Source: Nonomuraea glycinis (GTDB lineage: Bacteria > Actinomycetota > Actinomycetes > Streptosporangiales > Streptosporangiaceae). Taken from it: a DNA stretch of 64,000 nt. Below, one piece after another: positions 57,285-64,000 of this stretch; the first letter of the stretch is position 1, and each line of letters begins with the position of its first letter. The DNA lies in NCBI RefSeq assembly GCF_014646515.1, contig NZ_BMNK01000017.1:62001-126000 (forward strand). Reading direction: 5' to 3'. Made by a program: the position numbers and the translations under genes. A model generated the notes under the pieces. The model searched no databases and was not told the DNA's origin. It saw only the letters and a program-made list of their open reading frames with translations.

Positions 57285-57890
57285 TTGGACAGCACCGAGA
57301 TCACCGTCATCGGGGAGGGCGCGGTCGCCGCCGCGCCGGACGTGATGCGGCTGCACGCGGGCGTCGAGGTGCGCAGGCGGTCGGCGGCCGAGGCGTTCGC
57401 CGAGGTCAGGGCCGCCGCCGCCCGGCTGGCCGAGGCGCTGCGAGGGGCCGGGATCGCCGATGAGGACCTGCGCACCACCGAGTTGTCGCTCGGCCCCGAG
57501 TACGACGCCTATCCGCAGGTGTCGGCCTACCGGGCGGCGCAGGGCGTCGAGGCGGTGGTCCGCGACCTGGCGCGGGCCGACCAGGTCATCGACGTCGTCG
57601 CCGGGGTGGGCGAGCAGGCGAGGCTGAACGGGGTGGCGTTCGAGGTGTCCGACCCGGCCGCGGCGCTCAGGCGGGCCAGGGACCGGGCGTTCGCCGACGC
57701 CGCCGCCAAGGCCGCCCAGTACGCCGAGCTGGCCGGCCGCGGGCTCGGCGGGGTCGTCTCGGTGAGCGAGCAGATCGAGCAGGGACCGCAGCCGCTGCGG
57801 GTGGTCGCCGCGATGGAGGACACGCGGTCGGTCAGCCCCGGACGACAGACGCTGACGGTCGTCGTCCGGGTCGGCTACCGGTTCCGCTGA
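57285..57890 (+). CDS. SIMPL (DUF541/YggE) protein without signal peptide
   Basis: A 201-residue SIMPL-domain protein (ITVIGEGAVAAAPDVMRLH at the start, then ARDRAFADAAAKAAQYAELAG). YggE-like proteins are often exported and linked to oxidative stress; this one starts straight into the domain, so it is predicted to be cytoplasmic. TTG at 57285 has GAAGGAG six bases upstream. It follows the kinase by 40 bp. The stop is the first base group of a 24-bp repeat. Confidence 0.82.
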   Translation: MDSTEITVIGEGAVAAAPDVMRLHAGVEVRRRSAAEAFAEVRAAAARLAEALRGAGIADEDLRTTELSLGPEYDAYPQVSAYRAAQGVEAVVRDLARADQVIDVVAGVGEQARLNGVAFEVSDPAAALRRARDRAFADAAAKAAQYAELAGRGLGGVVSVSEQIEQGPQPLRVVAAMEDTRSVSPGRQTLTVVVRVGYRFR

Positions 57891-57984
57891 GAGGCCGGCC
57901 ACCCGCTCGGCCGAGAGGCCGGCCACCGGCACGGCTGAGGGGTCGGCCACCGGCTCGGGTGAGAGTCAGGCGAGGGCGAGCATC
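57889..57984. repeat. 24-bp tandem repeat between convergent stops
   Basis: Units starting at 57889, 57913, 57937 and 57961, exactly 24 bp apart, with the core GAGAGGCCGGCCACC. The first overlaps the SIMPL stop codon, and the fourth, more diverged, contains the nadA stop (57966-57968). Copies 1 and 2 differ at few positions. Confidence 0.85.
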
Positions 57985-59117
57985 CGGTCCAGGGCCACCT
58001 TGGCCCAGTGGGCGGTGTCGTCGTCGACCGTGATCTGGTTGACGACCTCGCCGAGCGCCAGCGACTCCAGCGCCCACACCAGGTGCGGCAGGTCGATGCG
58101 GTTCATGGTCGAGCAGTAGCAGACGGTCTTGTCCAGGAACGAGACGTTCTTGTCGGGGAACATCTGGGCGAGCCGCTTGACCAGGTTCAGCTCGGTGCCG
58201 ATGGCCCAGCTGGAGCCGGCGGGCGCCGCCTGCAGCGTCTTGATGATGTGCTCGGTGGAGCCCACGTGGTCGGCCTTCAGCACCACCTCGTGCCGGCACT
58301 CGGGGTGCACCAGCACGTTCACGCCGGGGATGCGGTCGCGTACGTCGTCCACGGACTCGGGCGTGAAGCGGCCGTGCACCGAGCAGTGGCCCTTCCACAG
58401 GATCACCCGCGCCCGCTCCAGCTGCTCCTGGGTGAGCCCTCCGTTCGGGCGGTGCGGGTTCCACACCACGCAGTCGTCGAGCGACATGCCCATGTCCAGC
58501 ACCGCGGTGTTGCGGCCCAGGTGCTGGTCCGGCAGGAAGAGCACCTTCTGGCCCTGCTCGAAGGCCCAGTCCAGGGCCCGCTTGGCGTTGGAGGAGGTGC
58601 ACACCACGCCGGCGTTCCTGCCGCAGAAGGCCTTGATGTCGGCGCTGGAGTTCATGTACGTGACCGGGATCACCTGATCGGCCAGGCCCGCGTCCTCCAG
58701 GGCCTCCCAGCACTCTTCGACCTGGTCGAAGGTGGCCATGTCGGCCATCGAGCACCCCGCGCCCAGGTCCGGAAGGATGACCTTCTGGTCGGGCGTCGTC
58801 AGGATGTCGGCCGACTCGGCCATGAAGTGCACGCCGCAGAAGACGATGAACTCGGCCTCCGGCCTGGCGGCGGCCTGCTGCGCGAGCTTGAAGGAGTCGC
58901 CGGTCACGTCGGCGAACTGGATGACCTCGTCGCGCTGGTAGTGGTGGCCCAGCACGAACAGCCGGTCACCGAGCGCCTGCTTGGCCTTGCGCGCCCGGTC
59001 CACCAGGTCCGGGTCGGATGCGGGCGGCAGCTCGCCGGGACAGTCCACGCCCTTCTCACTGTGCGGATCGGCGCCCTGGCCGAGGACGAAGAGCGGCAGC
59101 CCAGTCTGGGTAGCCAT
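57966..59117 (-). CDS. nadA: Quinolinate synthase
   Basis: A 383-residue NadA that condenses iminoaspartate and dihydroxyacetone phosphate in NAD synthesis. It needs a [4Fe-4S] cluster; likely Cys ligands are in VFCGVHFMAE, VVCTSSNA and HPECRHE. LGHHYQRDEVIQFAD and KTVCYCSTMNR also match. The gene stands alone without nadB or nadC. A perfect inverted repeat lies in its promoter, and erpA, which makes Fe-S clusters, is divergent to it. Confidence 0.95.
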   Translation of the reverse strand: MATQTGLPLFVLGQGADPHSEKGVDCPGELPPASDPDLVDRARKAKQALGDRLFVLGHHYQRDEVIQFADVTGDSFKLAQQAAARPEAEFIVFCGVHFMAESADILTTPDQKVILPDLGAGCSMADMATFDQVEECWEALEDAGLADQVIPVTYMNSSADIKAFCGRNAGVVCTSSNAKRALDWAFEQGQKVLFLPDQHLGRNTAVLDMGMSLDDCVVWNPHRPNGGLTQEQLERARVILWKGHCSVHGRFTPESVDDVRDRIPGVNVLVHPECRHEVVLKADHVGSTEHIIKTLQAAPAGSSWAIGTELNLVKRLAQMFPDKNVSFLDKTVCYCSTMNRIDLPHLVWALESLALGEVVNQITVDDDTAHWAKVALDRMLALA

Positions 59118-59130
59118 GGCCGTACCCCCT

Positions 59131-59149
59131 TATCGTCTAACTGACGATA
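59131..59149. promoter_or_regulatory. Probable operator upstream of nadA
   Basis: TATCGTC-TAACT-GACGATA, perfect 7-bp arms around 5 bp, 14 bp before the nadA ATG. The GTC-N5-GAC core resembles NrtR-type NAD repressor sites; that link is inference. Confidence 0.6.
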
Positions 59150-59280
59150 CCGATGATGACACATGCCGCCGGCGATTTATTCCGGGGGTGGGGGGAGGGA
59201 GGAATGTGTAGCACCGGCCGGGTGTTGGTAGCGTCATAGCAGGACGTCGAAAACAGACAGCCGGGTTAGGGAGTCAGCAG

Positions 59281-59634
59281 ATGACGGTTGAGAGCAGCGA
59301 GACCACGACGCAGGGCCTGATCCTGACCGAAGCGGCCGCCGCGAAGGTCAAGAGCCTGCTCGAGCAGCAGGGCGAGGAAAGCCTGCAGCTGCGCGTGGCC
59401 GTACAGCCTGGCGGCTGTTCCGGTCTGCGTTACCAGCTCTTCTTCGACGACCGTTCGATGGACGGTGACGTCGTGACGGACTTCGGCGGCGTGGGCGTGG
59501 TCACCGACAGGATGAGCGCCCCCTACCTGATGGGCGCCTCCATCGACTTCGTCGACACGATCGAGAAGCAGGGCTTCACCATCGACAACCCGAACGCCAC
59601 CGGCTCGTGCGCCTGTGGCGACTCCTTCAACTAG
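59281..59634 (+). CDS. erpA: Iron-sulfur cluster insertion protein ErpA/HesB
   Basis: A 117-residue A-type Fe-S carrier. The three Cys are in GGCSGLRYQL and SCACGDSF. It delivers [4Fe-4S] clusters to apoproteins such as NadA and LipA. AGGGAG precedes the ATG. It is divergent from nadA and followed by a strong hairpin. Confidence 0.94.
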   Translation: MTVESSETTTQGLILTEAAAAKVKSLLEQQGEESLQLRVAVQPGGCSGLRYQLFFDDRSMDGDVVTDFGGVGVVTDRMSAPYLMGASIDFVDTIEKQGFTIDNPNATGSCACGDSFN

Positions 59635-59661
59635 CCGCAGTCGAGCTAGAGGTCGTCTCGC

Positions 59662-59694
59662 AGGTCCCGCTCCGCCTTTGTGCGGGCGGGACCT
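59662..59694 (+). terminator. Terminator hairpin after erpA
   Basis: AGGTCCCGC and GCGGGACCT form a 9-bp stem with a 15-nt loop, 28 bases after the erpA stop. Confidence 0.75.
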
Positions 59695-59748
59695 TCGCGT
59701 ATTCTCTTGGGGCTCATTGGCTTGCTGACAACGAGGAAGAAGAATCCC

Positions 59749-60735
59749 GTGCGCATCGCCGTCACCGGCTCCATCGCGACAGACCATTTGATGACCTTTC
59801 CCGGCAGTTTCGGCGACCAGCTGATCGCCGAGCAACTGGACCGGGTGTCGCTCTCGTTCCTGGTCGACGACCTGCAGATCCGTCGCGGAGGCTGCGCGGC
59901 CAACATCGCCTTCGGCATGGCCTGCCTGGGGTTGAAGCCGATCCTGGTGGGCGCGGTCGGCAACGACTTCGCCGACTACCGCTCCTGGCTGGAGCGGCAC
60001 GGCGTCGACTGTGACTCGGTGCACGTCTCCGAGACCCAGCACACCGCCCGGTTCCTGTGCACCACGGACGAGCACCACAACCAGATCGCCTCCTTCTACA
60101 CCGGCGCGATGGCCGAGGCGCGGCTGATCGAGCTGCAGCCGGTCGCCGACCGGGCGGGCAGCCTCGACCTGGTGCTGATCGGCCCCAACGACCCCGACGG
60201 CATGCTGCGGCACACCGACGAGTGCCGCCACCGCGGCATCCCGTTCGCCGCCGACATCTCCCAGCAGCTCGCGCGGATGGCGGACGAGCAGATCCGCCAG
60301 CTCGTCGACGGGGCCGCCTACCTGTTCTCCAACGACTACGAGAAGGGCCTCATCGAGCAGAAGACCGGCTGGTCCGACGAGGAGGTGCTGAGCCGGGTGG
60401 GCGTCCGGGTCACCACGCTCGGCCCCAAGGGCGCCGTCATCGACCGCCAGGGCGAGCCGTCCCTTCACGTGGCCCCCGCCCCCGAGAACGGCAAGGCCGA
60501 CCCGACCGGCGTCGGCGACGCCTTCCGGGCCGGCTTCCTGGCCGGTCTCGCCTGGAACCTGCCGCTGGAGCGGTGCGGCCAGATCGGCAACCTGACCGCC
60601 ACGCACGTGCTCGAGCGCGTCGGCGGCCAGGAGTACGAGCTCGGCCAGCGGGCCTTCATGGAGCGCTTCAGCGCCGCCTATGGAGCCGAGGCCGCCGCGC
60701 AGATCGCCGACCACGTCCGCTGCTACCACCCCTGA
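59749..60735 (+). CDS. PfkB-family sugar/nucleoside kinase (adenosine-kinase-like)
   Basis: A 328-residue ribokinase-family kinase. The substrate region is RRGGCAANIAFGMACLGL and the catalytic signature DPTGVGDAFRAGF near residue 250. Actinobacterial members are annotated as carbohydrate or adenosine kinases. GTG 59749 follows GAGGAAG; the longer frame begins in the terminator. The gene is convergent with the TusA-like gene. Confidence 0.87.
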   Translation: MRIAVTGSIATDHLMTFPGSFGDQLIAEQLDRVSLSFLVDDLQIRRGGCAANIAFGMACLGLKPILVGAVGNDFADYRSWLERHGVDCDSVHVSETQHTARFLCTTDEHHNQIASFYTGAMAEARLIELQPVADRAGSLDLVLIGPNDPDGMLRHTDECRHRGIPFAADISQQLARMADEQIRQLVDGAAYLFSNDYEKGLIEQKTGWSDEEVLSRVGVRVTTLGPKGAVIDRQGEPSLHVAPAPENGKADPTGVGDAFRAGFLAGLAWNLPLERCGQIGNLTATHVLERVGGQEYELGQRAFMERFSAAYGAEAAAQIADHVRCYHP

Positions 60736-60752
60736 CCGCTCCCCGCCGACGA

Positions 60753-60774
60753 CCCCGCCGCCACCGCGGCGGGG
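60753..60774. terminator. Bidirectional terminator hairpin
   Basis: CCCCGCCG and CGGCGGGG form an 8-bp stem with a 6-nt loop, between convergent genes ending at 60735 and 60779. Confidence 0.75.
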
Positions 60775-60778
60775 CCCG

Positions 60779-61024
60779 TCAGTAGTTACGTCGTACGTGA
60801 ATCGCCCAGCCACCCTCGGGAAGCTCGTAGGAGCCCACGTGCCGGTGTGACTTGAGCCGGCACCACGCGGGCACGTCCGTGACCGCCGCGGGATCGTCGG
60901 CCAGGACGGCCACCACGGCGTTGAGCGGGACGTGATTGATCTGCTCCGCGAGCATGATGATCGGGATGGGGCATTTCTTGCCGAGCGCGTCGACCGTCAG
61001 TGCCGGCTGGGTGGTCTCGGTCAT
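60779..61024 (-). CDS. TusA/SirA-like sulfur carrier
   Basis: An 81-residue protein with the TusA signature KKCPIPI (Cys at residue 18). TusA proteins accept a persulfide from a cysteine desulfurase and pass it on. The start overlaps the stop of the desulfurase gene (ATGA), which strongly supports a pair. Final acceptor unknown. Confidence 0.85.
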   Translation of the reverse strand: MTETTQPALTVDALGKKCPIPIIMLAEQINHVPLNAVVAVLADDPAAVTDVPAWCRLKSHRHVGSYELPEGGWAIHVRRNY

Positions 61025-62163
61025 GTGACTCCTGCGTCCTGGCGGATTCGGCGCACCAGCTCGGGCAGCACGGCGAGGAATCGGTCCACCTCGGCCGCGG
61101 AAGCGCCCCTGGGCAGTGACACCCGGACATTGCCATGTGTGAGCACGCCCATCGCTTCCAGGACGTGCGATGGTCGAAGCGTACTAGCGGTGCAGGAGCT
61201 TCCGGACGAGACCGCGAATCCCGCCTTGTCCAACTCGGTGAGCAACGCCTCGCCGTCGACGTACAGGCAGGAGAACGTCACGATGTGCGGGGCCCGTTCG
61301 ACGGGGTCGCCGATCACCTCGACGTCGGGGACGACCTTGGGCACGGTCTGTCTGATCTTGTCGACGAGGGCGGAGAGCCTGGAACGCTCCTGCGCAGCCT
61401 CCGCCGTCATCGCCCGCAGGGCCGCCGCGGCGGCGACGATGCCCGGCACGTTCTCGAAGCCCGGCACCCGCTTGCGCTCCCGCTCGTCCTCCGGCAGGTA
61501 CGAGCGGAACCGGGTGCCCTTGCGCACCGCGAGCACGCCCACGCCCGGCGGGCCGCCCCACTTGTGCGCGCTGGCCGTCAGCACCGACCAGCCCGCGGGC
61601 ACCGGCATCCGGCCCGCCGTCTGCGCCGCGTCGACCAGCAGCGGGACGCCGTTGCGGCGGCAGGCCGCGGCGACCTCGGCCACCGGCTGGAGGGTGCCGA
61701 CCTCGTGGTTGGCCGTCTGCAGGCAGGCCAGGGCCGTGTCCGGCCGCGCGACGGCCTCGGTGAAGACGGCCGGATCCACCCGCCCCAGCAGATCGACGCC
61801 CACGGTCTCGGCCGTGCCGCCGTCGCGCTCGTGCAGGGCGGCGGCGTGCAGCACGCTGGAGTGCTCGACCGCGCTGGTGACCAGATGGCGGCCTACGCGC
61901 CGCCTGCCCTGTAGGGTGCCGAGCACGCCGAGATGCACCGCCTGCGTGCCCGATGAGGTGAAGGAGACCTCGTCAGGCCGCGCGCCGAGCGCCTCGGCGA
62001 CCTCCGTGCGGGCCTGCTCCAGCAGCAGGTGAGCCCGGCGGGCCTGGTTGTAGAGTCTCGCGGGATCGGCCCAGCCGACGTCGATCGCCGCCAGGAGCGC
62101 CTCGCGTGCCTGGGGGTGCAGCGGCTCGGTGGAGGCCGCGTCAAAGTACGCCACGAGACCCAT
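61021..62163 (-). CDS. Cysteine desulfurase-type class V aminotransferase
   Basis: A 380-residue PLP enzyme of the NifS/IscS family. The PLP Lys lies in ASAHKWGGPPGVG, and the catalytic Cys in SSGSSCTAS. It removes sulfur from cysteine for Fe-S clusters or thiolation. ATG 62163 is preferred; other in-frame starts upstream give a basic extension. It overlaps the TusA-like gene and lies close to erpA and nadA. Confidence 0.87.
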   Translation of the reverse strand: MGLVAYFDAASTEPLHPQAREALLAAIDVGWADPARLYNQARRAHLLLEQARTEVAEALGARPDEVSFTSSGTQAVHLGVLGTLQGRRRVGRHLVTSAVEHSSVLHAAALHERDGGTAETVGVDLLGRVDPAVFTEAVARPDTALACLQTANHEVGTLQPVAEVAAACRRNGVPLLVDAAQTAGRMPVPAGWSVLTASAHKWGGPPGVGVLAVRKGTRFRSYLPEDERERKRVPGFENVPGIVAAAAALRAMTAEAAQERSRLSALVDKIRQTVPKVVPDVEVIGDPVERAPHIVTFSCLYVDGEALLTELDKAGFAVSSGSSCTASTLRPSHVLEAMGVLTHGNVRVSLPRGASAAEVDRFLAVLPELVRRIRQDAGVT

Positions 62164-62264
62164 CGTCCCACTCGCGGCGCGCCACCGAGGGGGCGCGCGG
62201 GAGGGCAAGGGCGTTGCGCGCTAATGTGTCTGCATTCAGCTGTCCATCGTGAAATACGAGCGCT

Positions 62265-62280
62265 CAGGAGAAGACTCCTG
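62265..62280 (+). promoter_or_regulatory. Small hairpin in the ctaC leader
   Basis: CAGGAG-AAGA-CTCCTG, a 6-bp stem with a 4-nt loop, 27 bases upstream of the ctaC GTG. It could influence translation; a TAATGT -10-like hexamer lies at 62222-62227. Confidence 0.35.
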
Positions 62281-62306
62281 GGCTTCATCTGTGGGGTAGG
62301 CGATCC

Positions 62307-63137
62307 GTGAGTCCGACCCGCCGTTCGACGCGGCGTTCGTTGGCCCGTCGCAGAGTGCCACGCGCCGCCGCTCTGGCGTTGCTGCTGGCCTCCGCTACGG
62401 CGTGTGCTAATGACGTTCCCGAGGCCAATCTGGAACGTGGCCTCCTGCCGGGGCACATCACTACGCAGGCCGGCGTGGTCCAGAGCTTGTGGAACGGAGC
62501 GTGGATCGCCGCGCTGGCCACCGGCTTCGTGGTCATCGCCCTGATCGTGTGGGCGTGCATTTTCCACACCAAGCGCAAGGCCAAGGCCGAGCTCCCGCCG
62601 CAGGTGCGTTACAACCTGCCGATCGAGATGCTCTACACCCTCGTGCCGCTCGTCATGGTGTCGGTCTTCTTCTTCTTCACCGCCCGCGACAGCGAGGTGC
62701 TCACCGCGGAATCGAAGAACCCTGACGTCACGGTCAAGGTGGAGGCGTTCCAGTGGAGCTGGCGCTTCACCACCACCGTCCAGGGCAAGCAGACCACGCC
62801 GGTCACCGGCCTGCCGGTGAGCGACTACCACCAGGGTCCGCAGCTCGTGCTCCCGGTGAAGAAGAAGGTCCGGTTCGAGCTCAACAGCGATGACGTCATC
62901 CACTCGTTCTGGGTGCCCGAGATGCTGTTCAAGCGCGACATCATCCCCGGCATCCCGAAGGACAGCCCCGGCCGGTTCTTCGAGGTCGACACGCTCGACA
63001 GGCCCGGCGTCTACGCCGGCCGGTGCGCCGAACTGTGCGGGGTCGACCACAGCCGCATGCTCTTCTCGGTGAAGCTCGTCCCGCAGGACGAGTTCGACCG
63101 GTACCTCGCGTCCAACCAGGCTGGGAGCGCCCAGTGA
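62307..63137 (+). CDS. ctaC: Cytochrome c oxidase subunit II
   Basis: A 276-residue CtaC. A basic N-terminus is followed by a lipoprotein-type signal ending at C33 (ASATAC). Two membrane helices follow (residues ~60-82 and ~107-126), then the cupredoxin domain with the CuA site CAELCGVDHSRM. It takes electrons from the bc1-c complex and hands them to subunit I. The GTG start is assigned by frame. Its stop overlaps the ctaD start (GTGA). Confidence 0.95.
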   Translation: MSPTRRSTRRSLARRRVPRAAALALLLASATACANDVPEANLERGLLPGHITTQAGVVQSLWNGAWIAALATGFVVIALIVWACIFHTKRKAKAELPPQVRYNLPIEMLYTLVPLVMVSVFFFFTARDSEVLTAESKNPDVTVKVEAFQWSWRFTTTVQGKQTTPVTGLPVSDYHQGPQLVLPVKKKVRFELNSDDVIHSFWVPEMLFKRDIIPGIPKDSPGRFFEVDTLDRPGVYAGRCAELCGVDHSRMLFSVKLVPQDEFDRYLASNQAGSAQ

Positions 63138-64000
63138 CCGCCATCCAAGAGCCCATCTCGACGACACCAGGAACCAGGCCCACCACCAAGGGCATGGTGA
63201 TCACCAAGTGGCTGTCCTCCACCGATCACAAGGTCATCGGACACCTCTACCTGATCACGTCGTTCATCTTCTTCCTCATCGGCGGCATCATGGCGCTGAT
63301 CATGAGGGCCGAGCTGGCGCAGCCCGCGCTGCAGTTCGTGAGCAACGAGCAGTTCAACCAGCTGTTCACCATGCACGGCACGATCATGCTGCTGATGTTC
63401 GCGACCCCGCTGTTCGCCGGGTTCGCCAACGAGCTGATGCCGCTGCAGATCGGCGCCCCTGACGTCGCCTTCCCGCGGCTCAACATGGTCAGCTACTGGC
63501 TGTTCCTGTTCGGCAGCCTCATCGCGCTGTCGGGCTTCTTCACCCCCGGGGGCGCGGCCTCGTTCGGCTGGTTCGCCTACACGCCGCTGTCCAACGCGAT
63601 CAGCTCGCCGGGGATCGGCGGCGACCTGTGGATCATGGGCCTGGCGCTGAGCGGCCTGGGCACGATCCTCGGCTCGGTCAACTTCATCACCACGATCATC
63701 TGCATGCGGGCCCCCGGCCTGACCATGTTCCGGATGCCGATCTTCACCTGGAACATCCTGCTCACCAGCATGCTCGTGCTGATGGCCTTCCCGGTGCTGG
63801 CCGCCGCGCTGCTGGCGCTGGAGGCCGACCGCAAGTTCGGCACCCACATCTTCAGCCCGGAAAACGGCGGGGCGATGCTCTGGCAGCATCTGTTCTGGTT
63901 CTTCGGGCATCCAGAGGTCTACATCATCGCGCTGCCGTTCTTCGGCATCGTGACCGAGATCCTGCCGGTCTTCAGCCGCAAGCCGATCTTCGGCTACATC
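63134..64000 (+). CDS. ctaD: Cytochrome c oxidase subunit I, main copy, cut at window edge
   Basis: The first 289 residues of the catalytic subunit. TMHGTIM (heme a His) and HPEVYIIALP (CuB His and Tyr) are visible; the rest lies beyond the window. It is very similar to the copy at 9969-11627, including STDHKV and PRLNMVSYWLFLFG. Coupled to ctaC by a 4-bp overlap, so this is the main oxidase locus. Confidence 0.96.
   Translation, partial: MTAIQEPISTTPGTRPTTKGMVITKWLSSTDHKVIGHLYLITSFIFFLIGGIMALIMRAELAQPALQFVSNEQFNQLFTMHGTIMLLMFATPLFAGFANELMPLQIGAPDVAFPRLNMVSYWLFLFGSLIALSGFFTPGGAASFGWFAYTPLSNAISSPGIGGDLWIMGLALSGLGTILGSVNFITTIICMRAPGLTMFRMPIFTWNILLTSMLVLMAFPVLAAALLALEADRKFGTHIFSPENGGAMLWQHLFWFFGHPEVYIIALPFFGIVTEILPVFSRKPIFGYI

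Overview
The window is 64 kb of very GC-rich, gene-dense chromosome from a filamentous actinomycete. The family set and local order (nadE, glnA2, glnE, glnA1, lipA/lipB, sucB-lpd-pepA, psp operon, nadA, erpA, ctaC-ctaD) match the core gene order I recall from Streptomyces-like genomes. The small proteins, the DUF5937 regulator and many start codons lying 6-8 nt after a -10 hexamer point to Streptosporangiaceae (Nonomuraea-like). That placement is inference; no search was run. Sixty-seven protein-coding loci are described, including one cut at each edge and one adjacent pair that looks frameshifted. I saw no rRNA, tRNA, CRISPR array, insertion sequence or prophage.

Region 1 (1-9.9 kb) is mostly accessory: the start of nadE, a SARP/response-regulator fusion, an MFS pump with a divergent ArsR-type regulator, a terpene synthase translationally coupled to an EF-hand protein, glnA2, a membrane protein, and a Tet(X)-like flavoprotein with a divergent TetR. 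Region 2 (9.9-30.3 kb) holds an isolated second cytochrome oxidase subunit I with a ferredoxin and a three-cysteine regulator. It then has a nitrogen block (GATase-like protein, glnE, glnA1 under a clear four-element GlnR box) interrupted by an accessory patch at 18.7-25.1 kb. That patch contains an acetyltransferase, a probable pseudokinase, two broken small genes, an XRE regulator, a Tat/TPR protein with no canonical start, a serine hydrolase and a small secreted protein.

Region 3 (30.3-42.6 kb) runs almost entirely on the minus strand: membrane proteins, hydrolase/VOC, an AraC regulator, then pepA-lpd-sucB and lipB-lipA. E2, E3 and both steps of lipoate attachment for the 2-oxoacid dehydrogenase complexes are therefore together. 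Region 4 (42.6-50.8 kb) has a GntR-controlled membrane operon, two cobalamin genes (cobS and a cobU fusion), an APH(3')-type kinase, an ABC ATPase and an aldo/keto reductase. Region 5 (50.8-57.9 kb) is an envelope-stress operon (pspA-pspAA-htpX-pspAB) followed by a DUF998/dead-hydrolase fusion, a transmembrane Ser/Thr kinase and a SIMPL protein. Region 6 (57.9-64 kb) couples Fe-S/sulfur and NAD functions (nadA, erpA, TusA-like carrier, cysteine desulfurase) to the main ctaC-ctaD genes.

The most unusual signals are: (i) short tandem repeats of 24-40 bp at the 3' ends of at least six genes, usually with the gene's own stop region as the last copy, plus in-frame repeats in three proteins; (ii) a SARP + receiver + LuxR-type fusion; (iii) a GlnR-like half-site in front of glnA2; (iv) several proteins that keep a fold but lack catalytic residues (APH, M48, alpha/beta hydrolase, and an MBL-like domain on CobU); and (v) a Tat-signal protein whose only well-placed start is ACG.
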